64,000 nucleotides of DNA from Cardiobacterium hominis (GCF_900637305.1 NZ_LR134365.1:2162501-2226500); one strand, 5' to 3'. Positions 1 through 8,843 are shown, counted from the stretch's first letter. The notes: generated from the sequence alone by a model not told the origin. Numbers and translations are program-made.

Positions 1-1045
1 GTTCCTGGGTACTGGTGCCGCGGTAGTGATAAGTACGGGTTTGTCCGGCGACAGCCTGGTCGTAGTAGTAACGACTGGCGCTGAGATCAAAAGACCAGTA
101 GCCAAGCGGTACGCTGTAGTTGGCGCTGTAGTTGTCGGTGCGCCCGCGGCCGCTGTGCCCGCTCAGGCTGGTACGGCGCTGGCCAGGGGTGAGGTTGCGA
201 CTGTAGTTGAGGTTGAGGCTGTCGCTTAAGCGCAGCGGATTGTCCACGGCAAGACCAATGGTGCCGAGGTACTTGCCGGTCGCCTTGCTGCCGCTGTCAT
301 CAAGCGAGAAATTGAAGCGGTACCAGCGGGATTGTTGCCAGCGGATACGCAGGTCGCTGCGCCCTTCGTCCGCGCCGGGGGCAATGTCAATCTCGGCCTG
401 CACACTCGGCAGGCGGCGTAGGTTTTCCAGCCCCTGTTCTATGTCGCGCAGCGAGAGTTTCTCACCCGTGCTGACCGGTACGGTACTGGCGAAAAACGGG
501 GCGCGTTGCCCGGCACTTTCTGGTGCAAGGCTAACCGTTCCGGCATAGCCCGGCAGAATGGTGAAGGTCAACTCGCCACGGTTGAGATCCTGTTCTGGCA
601 CAAAAACGCGGGCAGTAATCCAGCCCGCGTCAATGATGGCGTTTTGTGTCAGCTTCGCCAGCTGTTCGATATTGGCGCCGCTCAGGCAGGCGCTTTTACC
701 GTTCTTTTGTTGGATGCTTAAGGTGCTGTCGCCGACACGTTTACCGCGCAGTTTGAGCTGCGGTAGGGATTTGGCAACATAGCGACGGAAAAAAGCAGCC
801 TCTTGGCTGTCAATGTGCAGGGTATGAATGTTCAGGCAACGACCAGGATCGGCGACGGTAGCAGCTGGCGGGGTTTGCGGGGCAAGATCACTCGGCCGGA
901 ATCCCAGTGGCGCCTGCTTGCGCTCAAGCTCGGCCTGACGGGCTTCGGCTTGTTGTTGTAATTGCGAGAGGGGAACGGGTTGCTGTTGCGCAAAGAGGGC
1001 GCTGCTGGCAAAAAGCAGCAGCCAAAGGGAATGGCGGGGCGGCAT
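1..1045 (-). CDS. TpsB/FhaC-ShlB family outer-membrane transporter (partial, C-terminus outside window)
   Basis: Reading the minus strand from an ATG at 1045 gives 348 codons open to the left window edge. The product starts with a signal peptide (MPPRHSLWLLLFASSALFA), then a Gln-rich helix of the kind that plugs TpsB barrels, a POTRA_2-type domain (about residues 70-165, with the conserved GWITARVFVPEQDL strand), and a ShlB-type region leading into the beta-barrel (WYRFNFSLDDSGSKATGKY, then DNPLRLSDSLNLNYS). TpsB proteins export a large partner TpsA (haemagglutinin, haemolysin or CdiA) across the outer membrane; the partner is not in the window. An AGGGAGGA ribosome site lies about 10 nt upstream of the ATG. 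Family assignment is from recognised motifs; the exported substrate is unknown. Confidence 0.88.
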   Translation of the reverse strand, partial: MPPRHSLWLLLFASSALFAQQQPVPLSQLQQQAEARQAELERKQAPLGFRPSDLAPQTPPAATVADPGRCLNIHTLHIDSQEAAFFRRYVAKSLPQLKLRGKRVGDSTLSIQQKNGKSACLSGANIEQLAKLTQNAIIDAGWITARVFVPEQDLNRGELTFTILPGYAGTVSLAPESAGQRAPFFASTVPVSTGEKLSLRDIEQGLENLRRLPSVQAEIDIAPGADEGRSDLRIRWQQSRWYRFNFSLDDSGSKATGKYLGTIGLAVDNPLRLSDSLNLNYSRNLTPGQRRTSLSGHSGRGRTDNYSANYSVPLGYWSFDLSASRYYYDQAVAGQTRTYHYRGTSTQE

Positions 1046-1114
1046 AGAGCTGGTTTCCTCCCTGAAGGATTGCCTTCATGTTGTTTATGCTGGATGCCTT
1101 GAAAAGATGACTGG

Positions 1115-1143
1115 ATTATAAAAATACATTCAGATAACGGTAA
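1115..1143 (-). promoter_or_regulatory. Candidate sigma-70 promoter of the TpsB gene
   Basis: On the minus strand a perfect -10 hexamer TATAAT (1115-1120) lies 17 bp downstream of a weak -35 TTACCG (1138-1143), some 70 bp upstream of the start codon in an AT-rich stretch. The -35 matches the consensus poorly, so activation may be needed. Confidence 0.4.
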
Positions 1144-1832
1144 AGTTTTTTGGACGGTTTTGTACTGTTTGGAACAAAAAGTGGGTGTAACTCTCGCAGG
1201 GTTACAACAAAACGGATGGCAAGATTTTCTAACGGTATGGCAATAGGTTATGCATCAACATCGAACGCGGTAAATCTTGAAAACACTATATTGTTACCAT
1301 CTCTTCATTTTGGCGGATTTGTACGATTCGGCACGAAACGAAACGATACTGGAGCCAGTTATGCTGTTACGACACAACAAACGGGTAAACAGCTACACAC
1401 GATAAACAGACAAAGGAAAGCCCGACAAACCTTCTCGAATTTCATAGAACCTTCAGGTTGGCTTGTCGGGTAGATAAGTGCGTTAACGTCCGGGACATAT
1501 GCGGCATAAAGCCGGGATGAACCACGGTGAAACCTACGGTATTATCGTAAGTCTTTGCCGTATCTGGTACAAGTAATGCCAATAATCCCATAACAATTAT
1601 AAATCAAAATGACGCGCCATGTCTATTAGAGGCGGTAATAAATAAATTGCTAAACATAGCCATCCACCGAAAGTATCACACTGTATTGTCTCACTATATA
1701 ACCACATATCACTTTAGCATTACTCTTTGTATAAAATTTCGAGTATATCTCTATAATATTCTTGTTTTTCTTCTATAATTTTGACAGATACCGCAGAAGC
1801 TAAAGTTGTTTATGCTGAACTAGGAGTTAAAA
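1144..1832. other. AT-rich intergenic region without a convincing gene
   Basis: This stretch is clearly more AT-rich than the flanking genes. A 107-codon frame at 1150-1473 on the plus strand contains two related blocks encoding DGFVLFGTK and GGFVRFGTK, from an approximate DNA duplication at 1148-1180 and 1308-1340; I do not recognise a family and no ribosome site supports it. An inverted repeat (CCCGACAA at about 1421, TTGTCGGG at about 1463) could act as a terminator or element end. Low GC next to a decayed integrase suggests the remains of an acquired island. Confidence 0.5.
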
Positions 1833-2243
1833 ATGCATTATTTCGCCTGCTTTAATTATGCCAATGATGGTATTACTGTCACCTTCCCGGATATCCCGGA
1901 AGCCATTACCTGTGAAAAAACAGAGAATGCGGCCATGATAATGGCGGAAGATGTACTATTATCTTGTGTGGAAATTTATTTTGAGGAAGGCTGGCCTTTT
2001 CCCTTGACTCGGCAAGAAAAAGTCGGCGAGAGGGCGGTGTATCTCCCAGAATCCGTCTATGCCAGAATCCTGTTGCACAACACTTTGCTAGAGAAAGGCG
2101 TCAGCAAAACACAGCTTGCTCAATTTCTCAACATTACCCCGCCAGAAGTAGATCGTATCTTTGAACTGCACCACAAGACGTCAAGTGTTCTGCTAAATCG
2201 TGCGTTAACTTTTCTTGATTGTTCTTTGACTCCCTTTGTTTGA
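1833..2243 (+). CDS. hicB: HicB-family antitoxin, apparently without its HicA toxin
   Basis: 136 aa. The N-terminal half has the HicB partial RNase H-like fold pattern (MHYFACFNYANDGITVTFPDIP, then a helix ending in VEIYFEEGWPFP), followed by a linker and a C-terminal helix-turn-helix (KTQLAQFLNITPPEVDRIFE) typical of the HicB subgroup that binds its own promoter. An AGGAG ribosome site precedes the ATG. HicB normally neutralises HicA, a small mRNA interferase encoded next to it; I see no HicA-like dsRNA-binding frame on either side. Composition is AT-rich like its surroundings, in contrast to the downstream host genes. It may be an orphan left after decay of the island that also carried the integrase pseudogene. 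Confidence 0.8.
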   Translation: MHYFACFNYANDGITVTFPDIPEAITCEKTENAAMIMAEDVLLSCVEIYFEEGWPFPLTRQEKVGERAVYLPESVYARILLHNTLLEKGVSKTQLAQFLNITPPEVDRIFELHHKTSSVLLNRALTFLDCSLTPFV

Positions 2244-2311
2244 GCTATTCAGAAGCTAGCATAAAAGAATAGTCTGATAAGTCTGGTTATTTTTTTGCAC
2301 AACGGTCCCAA

Positions 2312-3490
2312 TCACGTTTTGTCCACTTGCCGCCAACATTGGCGCAAATAATCACTGTATCATTGCATCATGCGCTGGCGTTCTTCCAGATATTCGGCGC
2401 GGTTATAGGCCGCCCTAATTTTGTTGCGTTCACGATGCGCCAGTTGGCGCTCAATCGCATCAGGATTCCATTGACCGCTCTCATTCAGAATGCTTGAACC
2501 CATTGCGCGAAAACCATGCGGCACTGCCCGCTCACCATAGCCCATGTGTTGCATCGCCTTGGACAAAACAACGCTGTTTAAAGGGCGGTTAAGGCGGTTG
2601 GTGGCGAAGTACGGGCTGTCATGGTCGCTCAACTGACGTAGTTCTGCCAGCGTTTCCAATGCCCAATCGGATAGCGGCACGACGTGTGCCATACCCATCT
2701 TCATGCGCGCTGCCGGAATATGCCATTCGTTGCCGTGGATTTCTGACCATGCGCCATATCGCACTTCACCACTGCGGGTTAGCGTCAGAACCAAGAGGCG
2801 CAACAGCAATGCGGTTTTACGGTTGGGGTATTCTTCCCGGCTGCGCAGGAACGTGCCGATTTCTGCGACAGGCAGGCTAGGATGATGTTTGACACGCTTG
2901 TCTGCACTGCGCACGATTTTTGGCGCGGCTGCTGCCGGGTTATGTGTTGCCCGGCCTGTCTGGATGGCAAAGTCAAAAACAGCGCTGATACGTTGTTTGA
3001 CACGGCTCGCCGTCTCCGGCTTATCGTTCATGGCGTTGAGAATGGCCAAAATGTCGGTTGGCAGGATGCTATCCATGCCTTTCTTGCCGATGCCCGGAAA
3101 AGCGTAGTGCTCCAGCGAGCCAATGACTTGCTGCACGTGCTGGGCATTCTTCCAGGCCGGTTTTTGATGGGCGTACCACTCACGGGCAATACGTTCAAAA
3201 CTGGCCTGCCTGGCTTTGACTTACCGTTGTTCTCTCTTGTGCACCAGCGGATCAATGCCGCGGTTTAGCAGGCTTTGTGCATCGCGATGCCGCTGTCTGG
3301 CTTCACGCAGGCTGATTTTGTTGTAAACGCCCAGAGTGAGGGTGCAATCCTTGCCGGCAAAACGATAGCGGTAACGCTAGTATTTGCCGCCTTGCGGCGT
3401 GATGAGTAGGTGCAGGCCGCCACCATCGAAAAGTTTGCGCGGACGTTCGGCAGGCAAGGCGTGCTTGATGGTTTTTTCTGTAAGAGGCAT
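2312..3490 (-). pseudogene. Tyrosine recombinase (P4-type integrase) with three in-frame stop codons
   Basis: Starting at the ATG at 3490, one continuous minus-strand frame encodes an N-terminal arm-binding domain (LFDGGGLHLLI), a core-binding domain and the catalytic domain (LTLTRSGEVR for Arg I, HGFRAMGSS for the HxxR box, then LAHRER and the tyrosine in IRAAYNRAEYLEER). The frame is interrupted by TAG at codon 38 (3377-3379, where homologues have Trp), TAA at codon 90 (3221-3223) and TGA near the C-terminus (2360-2362, again where Trp is usual). The open remainder of 258 aa keeps the catalytic residues but lacks the N-terminal domain. No frameshift is needed to read the whole protein, so the damage is pure nonsense mutation. 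No flanking tRNA attachment site was found. Confidence 0.85.
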
Positions 3491-3782
3491 AGGCAAAAAA
3501 GTCAGGTAAGATGCCCTGATTCTACCCTGGAAAAATGCCCCCGCTTATACCCCCGTTTTGCGCTTGCTTAAGTGAAATTAGATGAAATTAACTGGAATTG
3601 CTTTGAACAAAAGAAATTTTATTACAATTTGTTTCTAATAAGAATTTTTGAGAAAATTGGCTAGCTTGGAACGAAAAGAGACCACTCCGAATAAGACAAT
3701 TTTTGGCCATTTAAGGGAGAGGGCAGGATAAACAAACTTCGCATGACAGCATACGTTTGAGGACTACCTCGTTTTGAATAAT

Positions 3783-3872
3783 GCCGTCGCTACGCGATTT
3801 TTTACACCCTTCCCCGCCCCTCCCCCGCTCCGCAGGGGGAGGGGGATGTCTCAATTGTCAACACGCCCTAAC
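3783..3872. repeat. Palindromic repeat of the GTCGCTACGCGG / GGGCGTTTTGACAATT family, copy 1
   Basis: The element begins GTCGCTACGCGATTTTTTAC, contains the GC-rich hairpin CCTCCCCCGCTCCGCAGGG, and ends CAATTGTCAACACGCCCT. Copies with the same order of blocks occur at 4843-4952 and 53937-54043, and a related longer one at 8168-8361. It lies in the otherwise featureless 484-bp gap between the integrase pseudogene and sbcC; the rest of that gap (3491-3782, 3873-3974) shows no gene, though the stretch next to the integrase start is where an attachment site might once have been. Confidence 0.75.
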
Positions 3873-3974
3873 CCAAGCCACGCCGCGGCGCAGTCTCGCT
3901 ATAAACCCGACGCACAAGCCTAAATAAACGCAGGGGCAGTTAAGCGTAGCCGTAACCGCCCCTACTCTCCATTT

Positions 3975-6881
3975 TTATTCCACCCGGCGGCAGCCGGGGC
4001 CGCTGATGATGCTGTTGCCGCCGTTTTGCGGGGTAATCTGGATGCGGGTGGCGATGCGTTCGGTCAGCGCCGCGACGTGCGAGATGATGCCGATGTGTTT
4101 GCCGTGTGTGCGCAGTTGGGCGAGGGTTTCCAGCGCGCTGTCCAGGGTTTCTTCGTCCAGCGTGCCGAAGCCTTCGTCGAGAAAGAGTGTGTCTATTTGC
4201 ATGTTTTCGCCGCTCATTTGGGCAAGTCCCAGCGCGAGGGCGAGGCTGACGATGAAGCTTTCGCCGCCGGAGAGGTTTTTGGCGCTGCGGGTTTCGCCGC
4301 CCTGGTAGTTGTCAATGATGTTGAGTTCGAGCGGGCGTGCCGGGTCGGCGGTGAGCAGGTAGCGGTCGCTCAGTTGTACCAGTTGGCGGTTTGCCTGGGC
4401 GATGACGCTGGCAAATGTCAGGCTTTGTGCGTAGTTGCGGTATTTTTTGCCGTCCGCCGCGCCGATGAGTTCGTGCAGGTTTTGCCAGCGCCGGGTTTCG
4501 GCGGCTTGTTTTGCGATGGCTTGTTGTTGGGCGGCAAGGCGCTCGCTGGCGCGTTTGTGTTCGGCGAGGCGGTGTTGGTTTGCGGCGAGGGTTTGTTGGT
4601 GTTGTTGGCGGGTGTGTTCGTCAGCTTCTTGGCGCGCTTGCAGGGTGGCGGTGTCGGGGTCGTCGGTGCTTTGTGCGGTGAGGCTGGCAAGGCGGGCGGC
4701 GCGGTCTTGTTGGCGGGTGTGCAGGGTGAGGGTTTGTTGGTCCAGGGCGGCGGCTTGGCGGGCGAGCGCTTCGCGTGTGGCGGCGGGCAGGCGTGCGGCC
4801 TGCCAGGCGGTTTCGTCGGCGAATGTTTCGGTGAAGTCTGTTGTCGCTGCGCGGTTTTTTACACCCCCTCCCCGGGTTCCCATGTAAAAGGCTTTCGCCT
4901 TTTTCATGGGTATCCCCGTGCCCTCCCCCGCTTCGCAGGGGAGGGGGTTAGTTTCAGTCTCGTGGGCGCGGAGAGGGTTGTTTACAGGGATGCTTTTGAG
5001 GGCGGCGGCGAATTGTTGTTCTGCGGTTTGTAGTTCTTGTTGTTGGGCGGTCAGACGGGCGTGCAGTTGTGCGCGTTGTTGTTGGTTGGCGGCGGCGGCG
5101 GTTTGGGCGGTTTGGCAGGTGTCGCGCGCTTTTTCCATGGCGGCTTCTGCTTCTGCGATGGCGCGTTGTTGTGCGGTTTCTTCGGCGTCGGGGTCGCGGT
5201 TTACGAGTAGCGCTTGTCGCGCCGCCAAGGTTTGGGCGTAAGTTTGTTGTAGGGCGGCGTGTTGTTCGGCATGCACGGCGCTGTTGCGGGCTTTTTCGGC
5301 GGCAAGGGCGAGGGTGTTTTCTGTCTGTTGTTGTTTTTCGCGCGCGCTGGCGAGGGCGTGTTGTGCGTTTTCGTGTTGTTCGCCGAGGGTTTCGGCTCGT
5401 TTGATGTAGGTGTCGAGCGTTTCCAGGCGGGCGGTGAGGTCGTCGGGCTGTGCCGGTAGTTCGCTGGCGTAGGGGTGTTCGGTGGCGCCGCAGAGCGGGC
5501 AGGGTTCGCCGTCGTGCAGGTGGGCGCGTTGTTGTTCGAGGTCGGCGATGCGCTGGTGGTAGGCGAGTTCGCGCAGGATGTTGTCTTTTTCGGCGCGGTA
5601 TTCGCGCAGCAGGCGGCCTTGGAGGTGGGCGGCGAGTGCGGTTTCTGTTTTTTTGCGGGCGACGTCAGCACGGGCGCTGTTTTCGCGCGCGGCGGCGGCG
5701 TGTTTTTCGGCGGCCGCCAGGGCGGTTTGTGCGGCGGTGTGCGTGGCGGCGCTTTGTTCGAGGGTGGCGAGTTGTTCGCGCTGGTGGCGCAGGGTGTGGT
5801 CGTAGGCGCGGGTTTGTTGCCAGCGGGGTTGGGCGGCGGCGAGGCGCTGTTTTTCGGCGTGAACGCGGGTGGTGGCAGCGGCGAGGTTCTGTTGGGCGGC
5901 CGCTACAGCGGCGGTGTGGACGGGCGCCTGGGCGTCCAGCGTGGCGAGGGCGGTGCGGTCTTGTTGTTGGGTGTGGCGCAGGGTGTCGAGGCGGGCGTAG
6001 TCGGCATCAAGCAGCGCAGCGCGTTGGGCGAGGGCGAGGCGTTCGCGCTCCGGGGCGAAGCGGGCAAGGGCGGCTTGGTGCGCGGTGTGTTGTTCGTCGA
6101 GGCGGGCGAGTTCGGCGGTGAGTTCGGCGATGTTTTGTGCGCGGGCAAGGGCGGCGGCGGTTTGTTGTTGGCGGGTGGCCAGGGCGGCGAGTTGTTTTTG
6201 TAGGGCGGCGCTTTCTTGGGTGAGTGCGGTGTGGGTGGCGGCGTCCAGCGGGGTGATGCCTGCGGTTTCGGTGGCGAGCTGGCGCTGTTGTTCGAGGGCG
6301 TCGCGCAGGCGCTCGTGCACGGCGATGGAGATGCGGCTGTAGATTTCGGTGCCGGTGATTTGTTCGAGCAGCGGCGCGCGTTCGTCCGGTGCAGCGCGGA
6401 GGAAGGCGGCGAAGTCGCCTTGGGCGAGGAGCATGGCGCGGGTGAAGCGTTGGTAGTCCATGCCGGTGAGGCGTTCGATGGCGGCGGCGACGTCTTTGAG
6501 GCCGGTGGCAAGGAGTTCGCCGCTTTCGGCGTCGGCCAGTTCGTGTTTGGGGTTTTGGAGTTCGCCGCCTGCTTTGCGCCGCGCGCGGTGTTGGCTCCAA
6601 TGGCTGCGGTAGCGCCCGGTGCGGGTGCTGAAGGTGATTTCGGCGTGGCAGGTGCCGCTGTGGCGGCTCATGATTTCGTTGCCTGCTTTGCCGATGCGCG
6701 CGAGGCGCGGGGTGCGGCCGTAGAGAGCGAGGCTGATGGCGTCCAGGATGGTGGTTTTGCCCGCGCCGGTCGGGCCGGTCAGGGCGTAGATGTTGTCGCT
6801 GTAGGCGGGGTGGTCGAGGTCGATTTCCCAGGTGCCGGTCAGGGCGTTCAGGTTGGCGAGGCGGATGGTGTGGATGCGCAT
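3975..6881 (-). CDS. sbcC: Nuclease SbcCD subunit C (SMC-like ATPase) with a repeat-derived insertion
   Basis: 968 aa. Rad50-like ATPase that works with SbcD to cleave DNA hairpins and blocked ends. Visible parts: Walker A GPTGAGKT (residues 36-43), long Ala/Gln-rich coiled-coil arms, the zinc-hook CPLC near residue 460, the ABC signature LSGGES near 870 and Walker B DTLFLDEGFGTLD near 895. About residues 643-680 (PLPCEAGEGTGIP onward) are encoded by a palindromic repeat that also occurs between genes, so this segment is a foreign in-frame insertion in the second coiled-coil arm. Start chosen at 6881, where the conserved MRIHTIRLANLNAL begins. It follows sbcD by 66 bp, so the two are probably one operon. 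Antisense open frames are long here because of the codon bias. Confidence 0.96.
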   Translation of the reverse strand: MRIHTIRLANLNALTGTWEIDLDHPAYSDNIYALTGPTGAGKTTILDAISLALYGRTPRLARIGKAGNEIMSRHSGTCHAEITFSTRTGRYRSHWSQHRARRKAGGELQNPKHELADAESGELLATGLKDVAAAIERLTGMDYQRFTRAMLLAQGDFAAFLRAAPDERAPLLEQITGTEIYSRISIAVHERLRDALEQQRQLATETAGITPLDAATHTALTQESAALQKQLAALATRQQQTAAALARAQNIAELTAELARLDEQHTAHQAALARFAPERERLALAQRAALLDADYARLDTLRHTQQQDRTALATLDAQAPVHTAAVAAAQQNLAAATTRVHAEKQRLAAAQPRWQQTRAYDHTLRHQREQLATLEQSAATHTAAQTALAAAEKHAAAARENSARADVARKKTETALAAHLQGRLLREYRAEKDNILRELAYHQRIADLEQQRAHLHDGEPCPLCGATEHPYASELPAQPDDLTARLETLDTYIKRAETLGEQHENAQHALASAREKQQQTENTLALAAEKARNSAVHAEQHAALQQTYAQTLAARQALLVNRDPDAEETAQQRAIAEAEAAMEKARDTCQTAQTAAAANQQQRAQLHARLTAQQQELQTAEQQFAAALKSIPVNNPLRAHETETNPLPCEAGEGTGIPMKKAKAFYMGTRGGGVKNRAATTDFTETFADETAWQAARLPAATREALARQAAALDQQTLTLHTRQQDRAARLASLTAQSTDDPDTATLQARQEADEHTRQQHQQTLAANQHRLAEHKRASERLAAQQQAIAKQAAETRRWQNLHELIGAADGKKYRNYAQSLTFASVIAQANRQLVQLSDRYLLTADPARPLELNIIDNYQGGETRSAKNLSGGESFIVSLALALGLAQMSGENMQIDTLFLDEGFGTLDEETLDSALETLAQLRTHGKHIGIISHVAALTERIATRIQITPQNGGNSIISGPGCRRVE
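4843..4952. repeat. Palindromic repeat inserted in frame inside sbcC (copy 2)
   Basis: The stretch matches the intergenic copies at 3783-3872 and 53937-54043: GTCGCTGCGCGG, a T-run, ACACCCCCTCCCCGGG and CCTCCCCCGCTTCGCAGGGG. Between the last two blocks this copy carries a nested hairpin (CCCATGTAAAAGGC against GCCTTTTTCATGGG, loop TTTC). It adds roughly 36 residues to SbcC without breaking the frame. Confidence 0.8.
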
Positions 6882-6947
6882 GGTGTGGGTCGTCAGGTAT
6901 GGGGCTCGCAGGGTTTCGGGTGTCGTCGCGCTTGTCTTGGTCTTCTT

Positions 6948-8189
6948 CTACTGGGGGCGGTCGTCGTCCAGCCCGGCGAGTATTTCGCGGTAATTCTGGC
7001 GCAGGGCGTCGCGCTGGTCGGCGGAGATGTGGTGTGCGGCGAGGCAGCGTTCGAAGACGTCCAGCGGGTTGAGGTCGTCCAGGGTTTCGCTGTCTGTGTT
7101 TTGTGTGAGGACGCGCTCGCGGATGCGCTCGTTTTTCAGGCGCAGGATTTCAAGTGGTGTGTCGGCGGTCAGTGCGTGCAGGCGGTCGCGCAGGCCGCCT
7201 TCTACGGCCTCGCCTTCGTAGTGGATTTCCAGCCAGATGTTGTCGCCCGTTGCCGCGAGTTCGTTTATTTGCGCCTCAAGGGCGGGCAGGTCGCCGCGCA
7301 GGCGTGCGCGTTTTTGGAAGTCGGGCACGGCGAGCGGGCGGACGGCGGCGCTTCTTCCCTGGAAGGTAACGAGGCAGACGGTTTTGTTTTGTGCGGCTTC
7401 GGCGAAGGTGTGCGGTAGCGGTGAGCCGCTGTAGCGCCGTGTTTCGTTGCTGTCGAGCCGTTGTGCGAGGTGGATGTGCCCCAGGGCAAGGTAGTCGATG
7501 GCGGCGGGAAAGGCGCTCGCCGGGACGTGCGCCAGGGTGCCGATTTCGTGGTCGTGTGCTTCGCTGGTTTGTCCGCCCGCGGTGTAGAGGTGGCCGGTGG
7601 CGATGAGCGGTAGGTCGGCGCCATGCGCGGCGCGCAGGGTTTCGGCGTGGGCGACGGCGGCGGTGTAGTGGGCGCGGATGCCGTCCAGCAGTTTGCCCGC
7701 TTTTTCGGCAAGGCTTTCGCCCGCGTCTGCCGTGCGCAGGTCGCGTTCGCGCAGGTAGGGTACGGCGCAGATGATGGCTTCCGGCGCGCCGTCGCGGTCG
7801 CGCAGGAGTAGTACTTCGTCGGCGGGTTCGCGCGCGGCGCCGATGACGTGGACGTTCAGCGCGCGCAGGATGTCGCGCGGGGCGTCGAGGAAGGCAGGCG
7901 AGTCGTGGTTGCCCGCGGTGATGATGACGTGGCGGCAGTTTCCGGCGGCGATGCGACAGAGGAATTGGTAATACTGCGCCTGGCTGCGTGGCGACGGCGT
8001 GGCGGTGTCGAAGATGTCGCCGGCGATGACGAGCGCGTCGATGTGTTCGGCGTCCAGGATAGCGGCAAGCCAGTCGAGGAAGGCGGCAAATTCGTGATGG
8101 CGACGGCGGCCGTAGAGGTGGCGGCCGAGGTGGATGTCGGCGGTGTGCAGGAGTTTCAAGGGATGATGCGGTTTAGGGGCTGTTTGCAA
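6948..8189 (-). CDS. sbcD: Nuclease SbcCD subunit D (Mre11-like phosphoesterase)
   Basis: 413 aa. Metal-dependent 3'-5' exonuclease/endonuclease subunit. Calcineurin-type metallophosphatase motifs are in order: HTADIHLGRHLYG (motif I), VIAGDIFDTATPS (II), ITAGNHDSPAF (III), and GHLYTAGGQTSEAHDHEIG then LALGHIHLAQ (IV and V). The C-terminal capping domain follows from about residue 280. The annotated ATG at 8189 adds MQTAPKPHHP ahead of the conserved LKLLHTADIH; that leader is encoded by the terminal inverted repeat of the element at 8168-8361. A TTG codon at the first Leu of LKLLHTADIH would give a family-typical N-terminus, so the true start is uncertain. Confidence 0.95.
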   Translation of the reverse strand: MQTAPKPHHPLKLLHTADIHLGRHLYGRRRHHEFAAFLDWLAAILDAEHIDALVIAGDIFDTATPSPRSQAQYYQFLCRIAAGNCRHVIITAGNHDSPAFLDAPRDILRALNVHVIGAAREPADEVLLLRDRDGAPEAIICAVPYLRERDLRTADAGESLAEKAGKLLDGIRAHYTAAVAHAETLRAAHGADLPLIATGHLYTAGGQTSEAHDHEIGTLAHVPASAFPAAIDYLALGHIHLAQRLDSNETRRYSGSPLPHTFAEAAQNKTVCLVTFQGRSAAVRPLAVPDFQKRARLRGDLPALEAQINELAATGDNIWLEIHYEGEAVEGGLRDRLHALTADTPLEILRLKNERIRERVLTQNTDSETLDDLNPLDVFERCLAAHHISADQRDALRQNYREILAGLDDDRPQ

Positions 8190-8361
8190 TTCAGCGAACT
8201 AGCCCCTCTCCCTGTGGGAGAGGGGTTGGGGTGAGGGCAGCAAACGATTGAAAAATCGAAATTTCATCTCGTAAGCGGCATTGTCCACCCCCTCCCCATC
8301 CCTCCCCCGCTGCGGGCTTCGCCCTGCAGGGGAGGGAGATTTGAATTGTAAACAGCCCCTA
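8168..8361. repeat. 194-bp element with about 20-bp terminal inverted repeats overlapping the sbcD start
   Basis: Left end TAGGGGCTGTTTGCAATTCA (8168-8187) and right end TGAATTGTAAACAGCCCCTA (8342-8361) are inverted copies with one mismatch. Inside are two GC-rich hairpins (CCCCTCTCCC-TGTG-GGAGAGGGG near 8204, and CCCTCCCCCGCTGCGGGC near 8293). The right hairpin and terminus resemble copies 1 and 4 of the GTCGCTACGCGG family. It fills the whole gap between sbcD and the NlpE-like gene. Confidence 0.7.
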
Positions 8362-8411
8362 GCTTATTCAAGAAGATGCTTGGCATGGGGTGGGGGATAA
8401 ATCAGCGCGCG

Positions 8412-8843
8412 TTATTGTTTCTGCAAGCGGTAGTTGGCGTTTTCTTCCGCGCTGCGGCCGCCGGTGCTGCCGTCGGGGTCGCGCATTTCCAGTTGTTTGT
8501 CGCCGATGAAGTAGGTGTAGCCGCCGCCGTTGTCGTCAAGGTGAATCAGGGTTTTGTCGTCGCTTTGGCGGTAGCGGCCGGTGACGGTTTCGGGTTTGGC
8601 ATCGGGTTCTTCAAGGAACAGTGTGGTCAGGGTGTAATGGCCGTCGGCAGCAAGTTCGAGCGTGGTTTCTATGCCGGCGCAGCTGGCGCAGGGCAGTACG
8701 CCTTTGTAGGTGCCGACGAAGGCGGACGTGGCGCTTGCTTGGCTGGCGCTGGCAGCGGGTTTGGCGGCTTCGGTTTTTGGCTTGTCGCAGGCGGTGAGGC
8801 TGGCGCCGAGAGCGAGAACGAGCGACAGGGTCAGTTTTTGCAT
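8412..8843 (-). CDS. nlpE: NlpE-like outer-membrane lipoprotein
   Basis: 143 aa. Signal peptide with a lipobox ending in Cys19 (LGASLTAC), then an Ala/Ser-rich linker and an NlpE N-terminal-type beta-barrel domain: [20 protein letters not shown] contains the CxxC pair characteristic of NlpE, followed by [18 protein letters not shown] and a C-terminal [11 protein letters not shown] strand. NlpE in Enterobacteria senses surface contact and copper and signals to CpxA; here only the N-terminal half of that protein is present, which is common outside Enterobacteria. Start at 8843 is set by the signal peptide and the GGAG site just upstream. Divergent from carB. Confidence 0.85.
   Translation of the reverse strand: MQKLTLSLVLALGASLTACDKPKTEAAKPAASASQASATSAFVGTYKGVLPCASCAGIETTLELAADGHYTLTTLFLEEPDAKPETVTGRYRQSDDKTLIHLDDNGGGYTYFIGDKQLEMRDPDGSTGGRSAEENANYRLQKQ

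Noticed and set aside
1560-1832. HicA toxin gene upstream of hicB
   Set aside because: All frames contain stops and no HicA-like motif (GSHHxF) is visible on either strand here or downstream to 2311.
4026-7418. Long plus-strand open frames opposite sbcC and sbcD (335, 242, 400 codons)
   Set aside because: They are complements of GC-rich coding sequence, repetitive (Val/Gly/Ala/Arg), lack ribosome sites and known domains; the minus-strand frames encode recognisable SbcC and SbcD.
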